A model generated the notes under the pieces. It did no database searches. It had not been told where the DNA came from and saw only the letters and a list, made by a program, of their open reading frames with translations. From NCBI RefSeq assembly GCF_014646995.1, contig NZ_BMOI01000020.1:1-49503 (forward strand): a stretch of DNA of 49,503 nucleotides, in the 5' to 3' direction. Of the stretch, positions 8,898 to 15,763 are shown piece by piece; within the stretch, counting starts at the first letter, position 1, and the number at the start of each line of letters is the position of its first letter. Made by a program: the position numbers and the translations under genes. The DNA is from Curtobacterium luteum. Its GTDB lineage: Bacteria > Actinomycetota > Actinomycetes > Actinomycetales > Microbacteriaceae.

Positions 8898-9827
8898 GTG
8901 CGGGTCATCGACGGACGCTCGGTCGGCGACGCGGTCGCGACGGACAGCGGCGCCTACGCGCCGTTCCCGCTCCGTGACCAGCCCGAGCGGTGGTCGCTCG
9001 TCCGCCGAACCGTCGAGACCACGGCGGGCGTCGTCGTCGTCCACCACCGCCCCGGCCCGGACCCCGTCCTGCTCCTGCACGGCGTCGCGGGCTCCTGGAC
9101 GACCTGGACGCCGCTGCTCGACGCGGCGCACGACTTTGCGGGACGCGGTGTGGTGCTCCTCGACCTGCCCGGCTGGGGCGCCTCCTCGACGCCGGCGGAG
9201 CCGCTCACGGTCGACGGCGCGGCGGAGGTCGTGACGGTGGTCCTCGACGCCCTCGGTGTCGGACGGGTCGACGTGGTCGGGCACTCGATGGGCGCGTTCG
9301 TCGCCCTGCACCTCGCGGTCGTGCTGCCCGGACGGGTCCGTTCGCTGTCGCTGGTGTCCCCGACGACGACCGCGACGGTCCGTGCCGCTCGGCACCCGTG
9401 GCGTGCGCTCGGACACCTGCCGGCGTACACGCTGCTCCGGGGCGGTCTGCTCGTGACCGGCCGGGCTGCGCTGCCGCTGCTCCGCGGGCTGGCGGCGGTG
9501 GGGCTCCTCCGACTGCTCGCCGCCCCGGTGTTCACGCACGTGCGCCGGCTCGACCGCAGCGTGCTCGACGCGTTCGTCCGGGAGCTGCGGCCGCGCGAGT
9601 TCACGGCAGCCGCCCGTTCCGCTGCCCGCTACGACACCGAGCGCTGGCGCGGCGTCCGGTGCCCCGTCGTGGCGGTGCTCGGCCGGGACGACGTGTTCGC
9701 CCGGCCGGCGGACCTCGACGAGCTCCGGGCCGCGATGCCGCAGGCACGGACGGTGCTCCTCGACGACTGCGGCCACTTCGCCCACGTCGAGCACCCCGCC
9801 GAGGTCGCCGCGCTCCTCGCCCCCTGA
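8898..9827 (+). CDS. Alpha/beta hydrolase
   Basis: This 309-residue single-domain alpha/beta hydrolase has a visible catalytic triad: S130 in GHSMG, Asp at 264-265 in LGRDDVFA and H293 in DCGHFAHVEH. The oxyanion stretch LLLHGVAGSW (58-67) precedes the nucleophile. The GTG start has GGGAGG at an ideal distance. It is convergent with the carrier-protein cluster, 46 nt away. It could be an unrelated esterase, or it could release the cluster product. The substrate is not recognisable, and proteins of this kind are often epoxide hydrolase-like or proline iminopeptidase-like. Confidence 0.85.
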   Translation: MRVIDGRSVGDAVATDSGAYAPFPLRDQPERWSLVRRTVETTAGVVVVHHRPGPDPVLLLHGVAGSWTTWTPLLDAAHDFAGRGVVLLDLPGWGASSTPAEPLTVDGAAEVVTVVLDALGVGRVDVVGHSMGAFVALHLAVVLPGRVRSLSLVSPTTTATVRAARHPWRALGHLPAYTLLRGGLLVTGRAALPLLRGLAAVGLLRLLAAPVFTHVRRLDRSVLDAFVRELRPREFTAAARSAARYDTERWRGVRCPVVAVLGRDDVFARPADLDELRAAMPQARTVLLDDCGHFAHVEHPAEVAALLAP

Positions 9828-9873
9828 GGGTCGACCCGCGAGGACACCCGGACCGGCCGGAGCCGCGGGGGCG

Positions 9874-11445
9874 TCACACGTGCGCGGGGAAGGTGGCCGC
9901 CACGCGTGCCCGCACCTCGGCGCGGACGGCTGCCCGCATCGTCGGGGAGAACAGCGCGTGGTCGCCGTCCGGCACCCGCACGACCTCGACCTGCCCCGAC
10001 CACCGTCGGACGGCACGTCGGCCGCCGAGCCGGTCGAACAGCTCGGCGTCCTCGGGCGCGACGACGAGCACGACCTCGGTGCCGTGCTGCACGAGGGGCC
10101 GCACGTGCCCGACGACGCCGCCGACCCTGTCGCGCCGGGCGATCCGCGTCCGCAGTCGTTCCGGCACCCACCGGTTGTAGAGCGTCCGGAACCGTTGCCG
10201 CCGCGGGGACGGGGAGTCCACCGCGCGGACGTGGTCGGCGTAGCTGCCCGGCGCGGCCGGCGTCCGGCGGTAGTCGTTCGGGCTGATCTCGACGACGAGC
10301 CGCGGGGTCTGGTCCACCGCCCGACCGGCGAGCCACGCGCCCGCGCACATGCCGACGAGGGCGAGTCGGTCCGGCGGCACCTCCAGCGCGTCGAGCACGG
10401 TGGCCTGGTCGTCGATCCACTCCTGGGCGAACATGAAGTCGCGCTCGTCGGCGCGGACGACGGAGCTCTCGCCCGTGCCGCGTCGGTCGATCCGGAGCAC
10501 CCGGGCGCCGTCGCGGGCGAGGTCCCGTGCGAGGGCGACCTGGTAGTCGGACGCCCCGACTCGGTGCTCGGCGGACCCGTTGTGGAGCACGACCGTGGGC
10601 GCGTCGTGTCCCTGGGCCGACGACACCGTCTCGATGCCGAACAGGGCCTCCGGGCCGAGGCGCACCATGCGCTCGGACACCCGGCCGTCGACGTCGAGGA
10701 CCTCGTCGAGCACCGGCGTCCGCGGCGTCTCGGCGACCGCGGGGGCCCAGGTGTCGATCCACGCGACGACCTCGTCGACCGCCGGACCCGGGATGCGGGC
10801 GTGCATGCTCGTCCGGTCCATCAGTTCGTCGGTGCCGTGCACCTCGATCCGATCGACGGCCCCGAGCTTCCGCGGAGCCGGGGCGCCGGGGCGGACGAAG
10901 GCGACGGTCGGGGCCGCGCGCGGGGTGAACGTGAGGGCGCCGAGGACGGCGGCCTCGGCCTCGTCCACGTCGATCCCGACCAGGGACTCGACGCCGTCGA
11001 GCACACGGTCGGACCCGATCGTCATCGTGGCGAGTGCCCGCTGCCCGCGGAGCCACGCGCGCCCGGAAGCCGGCGGGTCCCACACGACGAGGGCATCGTC
11101 GTCCGCGGCGGCCTCGGCGGCGACGATCGCAGCCGACGCGAGCCCGACGAAACCGATCCGTCGGACGCCCGTGCTGCGCAGCAGCGCGGCCGCGTGTCCC
11201 GCCGACCGGACCTGTGCGTGCGGGTCGGTGTCGGGGGCTGCGTCCCCACGTCCAGACGGGTCGTAGCGCACCGATGCCACGCCACGGGCCTCCAGGCGGT
11301 CCGCCAGCAGGCGCAGCGTGCGGTACGCGATGACGCCCTCCTGGCCGAGGGGCGGCACGATGACCACCCCGGCCCGCGCGGCGGGCGGCAGGTGCACGGC
11401 CACCCGGAGGGCGGGCGATCCCGACCAGCCGTGCAGGGTGGTCAC
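9874..11445 (-). CDS. Two-domain alpha/beta hydrolase of the carrier-protein cluster
   Basis: The 523-residue protein holds two alpha/beta-hydrolase-like halves. In the N-terminal half (about 1-235) the nucleophile elbow reads G101-L-A-S-A, with Ala where Ser or Cys should be, so this half is probably inactive. In the C-terminal half (about 265-523) the elbow is VGMCAGAW with C367 as nucleophile, and candidate partners are D466 in APEDAELF and H496 in GDHALF. A Cys nucleophile suits thioester chemistry, so release or transfer of a carrier-bound acyl or aminoacyl group is inferred. The GTG start overlaps the stop of the ligase gene as GTGA, which shows tight coupling. Exosortase-A-associated hydrolases are distant look-alikes. 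The substrate is unknown. Confidence 0.75.
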   Translation of the reverse strand: MTTLHGWSGSPALRVAVHLPPAARAGVVIVPPLGQEGVIAYRTLRLLADRLEARGVASVRYDPSGRGDAAPDTDPHAQVRSAGHAAALLRSTGVRRIGFVGLASAAIVAAEAAADDDALVVWDPPASGRAWLRGQRALATMTIGSDRVLDGVESLVGIDVDEAEAAVLGALTFTPRAAPTVAFVRPGAPAPRKLGAVDRIEVHGTDELMDRTSMHARIPGPAVDEVVAWIDTWAPAVAETPRTPVLDEVLDVDGRVSERMVRLGPEALFGIETVSSAQGHDAPTVVLHNGSAEHRVGASDYQVALARDLARDGARVLRIDRRGTGESSVVRADERDFMFAQEWIDDQATVLDALEVPPDRLALVGMCAGAWLAGRAVDQTPRLVVEISPNDYRRTPAAPGSYADHVRAVDSPSPRRQRFRTLYNRWVPERLRTRIARRDRVGGVVGHVRPLVQHGTEVVLVVAPEDAELFDRLGGRRAVRRWSGQVEVVRVPDGDHALFSPTMRAAVRAEVRARVAATFPAHV

Positions 11446-12383
11446 AGCGCCAGTGCCGAGCGGACCGCGGTCGGCCACGCGTCGGGGTCGGTGCCGTGCG
11501 CGGCGAAGAGCGCGATCGTGATGCGCTCCAGGCCGAAGGCGATGCACGCGCTGTGCGCGACGCCGCCGTCGGCGCTGCGGATGCCGAACGCCGTGCCGAA
11601 GTGGTCCTCGTGCAGGTTGGCGGAGCTGATGGCCGTGGCCTCGTGGTCGGGCCCGTACACCGGGGTGACGAACTCGAACTTGAGCGCCTGCTCGACCTGG
11701 TTGCGGGCGAGCATCTGCCCGACGCGCCCGAAGAACGGGTCGTTGGCGGGCACGACGTCGATCTCGAGCCCGAACGACTCGAGCAGCGCGCGCATCACCG
11801 GGATGCGTCCGTCGCGGTGCGCCTTCGCGGACTCCGGCGTGCCGATGTGCACGAACTCGTGCATGTGGAACGCCTGGAGCCGCATCGGGTCGAGGGACGG
11901 TTCACGGCGGAACGAGTCGCCGACGATGTCGAAGAAGCGGCCGCCCGCGTGGACGACGTCACCGACGAGGCCGTAGACCGGGTGGCAGACGGCCGGCGTC
12001 AGCATGAGGTCCGCGGGTTCGAGGAAGCCCTCCCAGCGCTCCCCGCGCTCGCGGGCGGCGAGGAGCGCCCGGTGCGTCCGGTCGTCCCCCGTGAACCCGG
12101 AGATCGACGCGGCAAGGTCCGGGAAGGAGGCGATGTAGTCGGTCCGTTCGAACGCCGTGAGGGGCTCGACCGGGGGGAACCGCAGGACCTCGGCGTCGAG
12201 GTCGGACTGGCTGCGGACGGCGGCGGCGTCGACCGCGCCGTACACGCGCTCGAACACGCCGGTCCGGCCGTAGAGCCCAGGGGAGCCGAGGTCGATGAGG
12301 ACCCCGTCCGCGAGCAGGCGTCCGCGAAGGGCAGCTCGTGCGGCGTCGAGCGTCGTGCGTTCGGTGTCGAGGTGGATGGTCAC
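11442..12383 (-). CDS. Amino acid:[carrier protein] ligase, class II aaRS-like
   Basis: This 313-residue protein looks like the catalytic core of an atypical seryl-tRNA synthetase without the tRNA-binding arm. Motif 2 is SFRREPS (157-163) and motif 3 is FGLERITIALF (283-293). The zinc ligands of the characterised Bradyrhizobium/Agrobacterium aa:CP ligases fall in equivalent places: C133 (AVCHPVYG), E176 (MHEFVHIG) and C280 (AHSACIAFG). Those enzymes activate small amino acids (glycine or alanine) with ATP and load them on the phosphopantetheine of a dedicated carrier protein, not on tRNA. A carrier protein gene lies two genes upstream in the same operon. The GTG start overlaps the flavoprotein stop as GTGA. 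Which amino acid is loaded cannot be read off directly. Housekeeping SerRS is excluded by length. Confidence 0.88.
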   Translation of the reverse strand: MTIHLDTERTTLDAARAALRGRLLADGVLIDLGSPGLYGRTGVFERVYGAVDAAAVRSQSDLDAEVLRFPPVEPLTAFERTDYIASFPDLAASISGFTGDDRTHRALLAARERGERWEGFLEPADLMLTPAVCHPVYGLVGDVVHAGGRFFDIVGDSFRREPSLDPMRLQAFHMHEFVHIGTPESAKAHRDGRIPVMRALLESFGLEIDVVPANDPFFGRVGQMLARNQVEQALKFEFVTPVYGPDHEATAISSANLHEDHFGTAFGIRSADGGVAHSACIAFGLERITIALFAAHGTDPDAWPTAVRSALAL

Positions 12384-13762
12384 AGGAGTGCTCCCGTCAT
12401 GAGCGCCATGCCGGCGTCGTTGTGCAGGAGACGGTCGTTGCTCACCATGACGGCGGCACCGTGGGCGTCTCGGAGGTGTCGGGCGATGCTCGAGGGACCG
12501 CTCGTGGCGTACCCGGCGATGCCCACGATGCGCAGGGACCGGGTGACGAGGTCGGTGACGCGTTCGGACGCACCGATCTTGAGGGCGTTCGCGGACAGGG
12601 CGAACGCCGTGGAGTCGAGGACGTCGGCGTCCTCGGCCACGACGTCGAACCGTTCCGCGGCGTGCCGGACGGAGTCGGCCAGCGCCTGCAGCTCGACGAG
12701 CAGCTCGGCCAGCCGGAGTGCACCGGGCGGGGTGGTCCCCACGGCGGCGCGGGCCTGCTTGCGGACGGCGGCACGGGCGCGGTCCGCGGCGTCGGCCGCG
12801 ATCCCGAGCCACACCGACGCCCAGAGGACGTGCGAGACCGGCAGGACGGTCCGGGCGCTGACCGTGGCGTAGTCGTCGCGGAGGACGTGGTCGGCCGTGG
12901 TCTCCGCATCCAGCAGCCAGCCGTTGCTGCAAGTGCCCCGGAGGCCCAGGGTGTCCCACGTCGAGGTCTGCGTGAGCGTCGTGTGCTCGGGCAGGCAGAC
13001 GACGACGCGCTGGTCCGAGGCGGCCGCGTCGACCGAGCGGCGTGCGGTGACGAGGATCGCGTCGGCCTCGGTCGCGTAGGAGATGACCGGCGCGTCCTTG
13101 CGGAGACGGATCCGGCCCGCGGCGTCCGGCTCGAGCGCGCAGGTGCTGCGACGGGCGTCGCCGCCGATGCCGCGCTCGGTCGTGGAGGACGCGAGCAGCG
13201 CGCCGTCGCGGACCCCGGCGACGAGCTCCGTCACGCCGGCACCGTCACCACCGTGCCGCCAGAGCGCCATGGCCTGGCCCTGGTGCATCGCGAAGACCAT
13301 CGCGGTGGCGGCGCACGCGCGGCCGAGCTCGGTCGCGATGACGGACAGCTCGGCGAGGGTCGCACCCTCGCCGCCGAGCTCCGTCGGGACCGCGGCGGCC
13401 AGGAGTCCGTGCTCGCGCATGGCGGCGATCGCCTCGCGCGGGGGCCTGGCGTCGCGGTCGACCTCGTCGGCGACGTGGCGGGCGACGTCGGCGACGAGGG
13501 CGGTCCGCGCGGCGAAGCGGCCGCGGGGGTCCGTGCCGGCGGCGGCGGTGGCGACGGCGCCGGTGGGCGCGGTGCTGCTGCCGCTGGCGTCGGTGCCGGT
13601 CGCTGCGGTCGGGGTGCCGCTGCCGGCGGCGGTGCCGGTCGTCGCCGAGCCGGTCGCCGCTGTGGCCGCTCCCGCTGCCGCGCGTCGCCCGCGCCGGGTC
13701 GGGCCGGCCGGCGCGACGACTGGGACGGGCGCGGTCGGCGGCGCTGCGTCGAGGATGGTCAC
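12380..13762 (-). CDS. Acyl-CoA-dehydrogenase-fold flavoprotein with low-complexity N-terminus
   Basis: From about residue 85 the 460-residue protein has the acyl-CoA dehydrogenase fold, with an N-terminal helical domain (AAMREHGLLAAAVPTELGG), a middle beta domain and a C-terminal four-helix domain ending RHLRDAHGAAVMVSNDRLLH. The usual catalytic Glu context near the C-terminus (a GT-type motif) is not seen; VSNDRLLHNDAG stands there. This suggests a non-canonical oxidase or monooxygenase-like enzyme, or a base at another position. The first 80 residues are almost only Ala, Thr, Gly, Ser and Pro. Lying between the carrier protein and the ligase, it plausibly oxidises an aminoacyl group on the carrier, as PltE-type enzymes do to prolyl carriers. 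GTG start, GTGA overlap with the carrier gene. Confidence 0.8.
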   Translation of the reverse strand: MTILDAAPPTAPVPVVAPAGPTRRGRRAAAGAATAATGSATTGTAAGSGTPTAATGTDASGSSTAPTGAVATAAAGTDPRGRFAARTALVADVARHVADEVDRDARPPREAIAAMREHGLLAAAVPTELGGEGATLAELSVIATELGRACAATAMVFAMHQGQAMALWRHGGDGAGVTELVAGVRDGALLASSTTERGIGGDARRSTCALEPDAAGRIRLRKDAPVISYATEADAILVTARRSVDAAASDQRVVVCLPEHTTLTQTSTWDTLGLRGTCSNGWLLDAETTADHVLRDDYATVSARTVLPVSHVLWASVWLGIAADAADRARAAVRKQARAAVGTTPPGALRLAELLVELQALADSVRHAAERFDVVAEDADVLDSTAFALSANALKIGASERVTDLVTRSLRIVGIAGYATSGPSSIARHLRDAHGAAVMVSNDRLLHNDAGMALMTGALL

Positions 13763-14046
13763 GACGCCGTACCGGCGGCGTGCACGATCGACTCGACCGT
13801 CGCGAAGGTCGACCGGTTCAGCACGGCGTCCGGGAACTCGACGTCGAGTTCGTCCTCCACCGCGAGCATCACGTTCACGGTGGCGTGCGACGTCAGCCCG
13901 AGTGCGTAGAGGTCCGCGATCGAGGCCACGTCCCAGGCATCGACGGAGAGGTGCCCGTGGTCGGCGAGCGCTCGGCGGACGGCGTGTTCGGTCGTCGGGT
14001 CGGCGAGCGCGACGGCGGTCGCGCGGGTCTGCTGGTCCTGGTCCAT
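13759..14046 (-). CDS. Dedicated acyl/aminoacyl carrier protein
   Basis: This 95-residue carrier protein has the ACP four-helix pattern, with the phosphopantetheine serine predicted at S53 in LGLTSHATVNVML, followed by the acidic recognition helix VEDELDVEFPD. It is clearly different from the housekeeping AcpP in this window, which has DSIS at this site. Its stop overlaps the start of the flavoprotein (GTGA), and an AcpS-type transferase lies just upstream. These neighbours, plus the aa:CP ligase two genes down, make it the likely acceptor of an activated amino acid. The His after Ser replaces the more common Leu/Ile/Met and may mark partner specificity. ATG start; no promoter was recognised in the 112-nt gap upstream. 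Confidence 0.87.
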   Translation of the reverse strand: MDQDQQTRATAVALADPTTEHAVRRALADHGHLSVDAWDVASIADLYALGLTSHATVNVMLAVEDELDVEFPDAVLNRSTFATVESIVHAAGTAS

Positions 14047-14158
14047 GACGGCAACCGTAATGAGGACGGCTCCCCGGAAAGCCGCCTGCCGGTTGCGGGG
14101 AACCGCACGACCGTCCGGCGGGACCGTGGCCGCTCCGTGACCGCGCGGCCCGTCGGCC

Positions 14159-14535
14159 TCAGCGTTCGGCGAGCGCGACGGCGGTGGCGACCGCCAGGCC
14201 GCGTTCGTGGGACAGGGACACCGAGACGGGGCCGCAGCCGATCGCCTCGGCGAGCGCCGCCGCTGCGCCGGTCAGTTCCACGGTGGGTGCGCCGTCCTCG
14301 TCGAGCACGACGGCGACGTCCCGGAGAGGCAGGGGTCGGCGCGGGACGGGCGCAGGAGCTTGACGACGGCCTCCTTGCCCGCGAACCGTGCTGCGAGTCG
14401 CTCGGGGTCGTCCCCGCTGTCGGCACGCTCGCGGTCGGTGAAGATGCGTGCGAGGTAGCGCTCGCCGTGCGTCGCGATGCCGCGGACGACGTCGTCGACG
14501 GCGGTGAGGTCCGTCCCCGTCCGGATCACGGTCAT
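14159..14535 (-). pseudogene. Holo-[carrier protein] synthase (AcpS type), frameshifted
   Basis: AcpS enzymes move 4'-phosphopantetheine from CoA to the carrier serine. The first frame gives the N-terminal half, with the metal-binding GTDLTAV (7-13), ARIFTDRE and the ARFAGKEAVVKLL helix. The second half, from PLRDVAVVLDEDG through VSVSLSHERGLAVATAVA, is in the -1 frame. Joined, they give about 125 residues, the normal AcpS length. The shift falls at a CCCC run (GGGG at 14332-14335 on the plus strand), where one missing C explains it; a ribosome could also slip -1 on this run. It may be a true pseudogene, a recoded gene or a sequencing error in a homopolymer. It lies at the head of the carrier-protein operon, so it is probably the cluster-specific activator. 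Confidence 0.8.
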
Positions 14536-14577
14536 GCCGACAGGGTACGCGCCGGTCGGGCGGGCGCTCCGCCGTGG

Positions 14578-14661
14578 TCGCTGCGCTCCGGCGGCAGGGT
14601 GCGTGTCGCTGCGCTCCGGCGGCAGGGTGCGTGTCGCTGCGCTCCGGCGGCAGGGTGCATG
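14578..14661. repeat. Three tandem copies of a 28-bp unit between the two cluster arms
   Basis: The unit, starting TCGCTGCGCTCCGGCGGCAG and ending GGTGCGTG, is repeated three times head to tail without spacers (14578-14605, 14606-14633, 14634-14661). The third copy differs by one base (GCATG for GCGTG). It lies in the 190-nt divergent gap between the AcpS gene and the nitroreductase gene, where both promoters must be. A weak -10-like TAGCAT follows at 14694-14699 for the plus arm. It may be a set of regulator sites or simply slippage DNA. Confidence 0.85.
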
Positions 14662-14725
14662 TCGCCGCGGGCATGCGCGTCAGCGGGCATGGGTAGCATC
14701 GGCGCACGACCACCGAGGGGGAACG

Positions 14726-15763
14726 ATGGCATCACCGTGGACCGGCATCGTCGAGGACGCCCGGCACTACCCGTCACCGCACAACTCGCAGCCGATCGTG
14801 CTCGGCGTCGAGGACGACCGGACGGCGACCGTGTACTACGACCTGCGGCGGGGGCTGCCGGCCGAGTCGTTCGGCATCCCGTTCGGCCACGTCTGCGCCG
14901 GGGTGTTCCTCGCCGGGCTCGACGTGGTCGCGAGGGCGCACGGGTTCGCCGTGACCGAGACCCTCGACCACGCCGAGATGGACTTCACGCGGCTCGACCG
15001 TGACCCGGCGGACCACCTGCACCGGCTGGGACGGGTCGCGTTGCGTCCGCACGCGGTCACCGCGGACGACCGGGAGGCCTTGGCCGGGTTCACGGCGCGC
15101 CGCACCTCGCGCAGGCCCTACGACGCCACCCTGGTCGACGAGTCCGCCGTGTCGGCTGCGGTGGACATCGCGGCTGCCTCCGGGCACCGGTTCCGCACGA
15201 CCGCCGATCGGGCGACCGTCGACGAGATCGTCCGGGTGAACCAGGAGACGCTGTTCGACGACCTCCGGAACGACGCGGTGCACGAGGAGATCCTGCACTG
15301 GCTGCGGTTCTCGAAGCGGCAGGCGGCGGAGACCGGCGACGGGCTCTCTGCGGAGACGATGCTGATGCCGGGTCCGGTACTGCGGTTCGCGATGGAGCAC
15401 CGCGGGCTGTGGGAGGCGCCCGGCGTCGGCGGGGTGTTCAAGCGCGTGTACCTGTCGACGATGCGCGGCGTGCGTCAGCTCGGATGGCTCGAGGGGCCGT
15501 TCAGCACCCCGGCCGAGTACGTCGAGGCCGGCCGGGTGTTCATGCGCGTCTGGCTGGACTTCACCGCGCGGGGGATCGCCCTGCACCCGTTCGGCACCGT
15601 GATCACGAACCCGCGCTCGCACGCCGCGTTCGTCGAGCGGGCCGGGGTGGACGAGTCCGACGGGCGGATGGCGTGGATGCTGTTCCGGTTCGGGCACAGC
15701 GCGCCGCCGCCGTTGGCGCACCGGCGTCCGGCGTCGGCGATGACGATCGGGACGGACCGGTGA
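14726..15763 (+). CDS. Nitroreductase-fold oxidoreductase
   Basis: This 345-residue protein has the split nitroreductase look of actinobacterial Acg-type proteins: N-terminal APSPHNSQP-like RHYPSPHNSQP (13-23), a central FTARRTSRRPYD segment, and C-terminal GIALHPFGTVITNP and MLFRFGHSAPP. Such proteins bind FMN, though some family members have lost reductase activity. The ATG has GAGGGGG just upstream. Its stop overlaps the start of the adenylating enzyme as GTGA, so the two form a coupled pair facing away from the carrier-protein genes. A redox step on the cluster product is inferred from context. Family assignment is fairly sure; the substrate is unknown. Confidence 0.78.
   Translation: MASPWTGIVEDARHYPSPHNSQPIVLGVEDDRTATVYYDLRRGLPAESFGIPFGHVCAGVFLAGLDVVARAHGFAVTETLDHAEMDFTRLDRDPADHLHRLGRVALRPHAVTADDREALAGFTARRTSRRPYDATLVDESAVSAAVDIAAASGHRFRTTADRATVDEIVRVNQETLFDDLRNDAVHEEILHWLRFSKRQAAETGDGLSAETMLMPGPVLRFAMEHRGLWEAPGVGGVFKRVYLSTMRGVRQLGWLEGPFSTPAEYVEAGRVFMRVWLDFTARGIALHPFGTVITNPRSHAAFVERAGVDESDGRMAWMLFRFGHSAPPPLAHRRPASAMTIGTDR

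Noticed and set aside
11442..12383. Housekeeping seryl-tRNA synthetase
   Set aside because: The protein has only 313 residues and lacks the N-terminal tRNA-binding coiled coil; the neighbours are carrier-protein genes.
14578..14661. CRISPR-like array
   Set aside because: The 28-bp copies are directly adjacent, with no unique spacers, and no cas gene is present.
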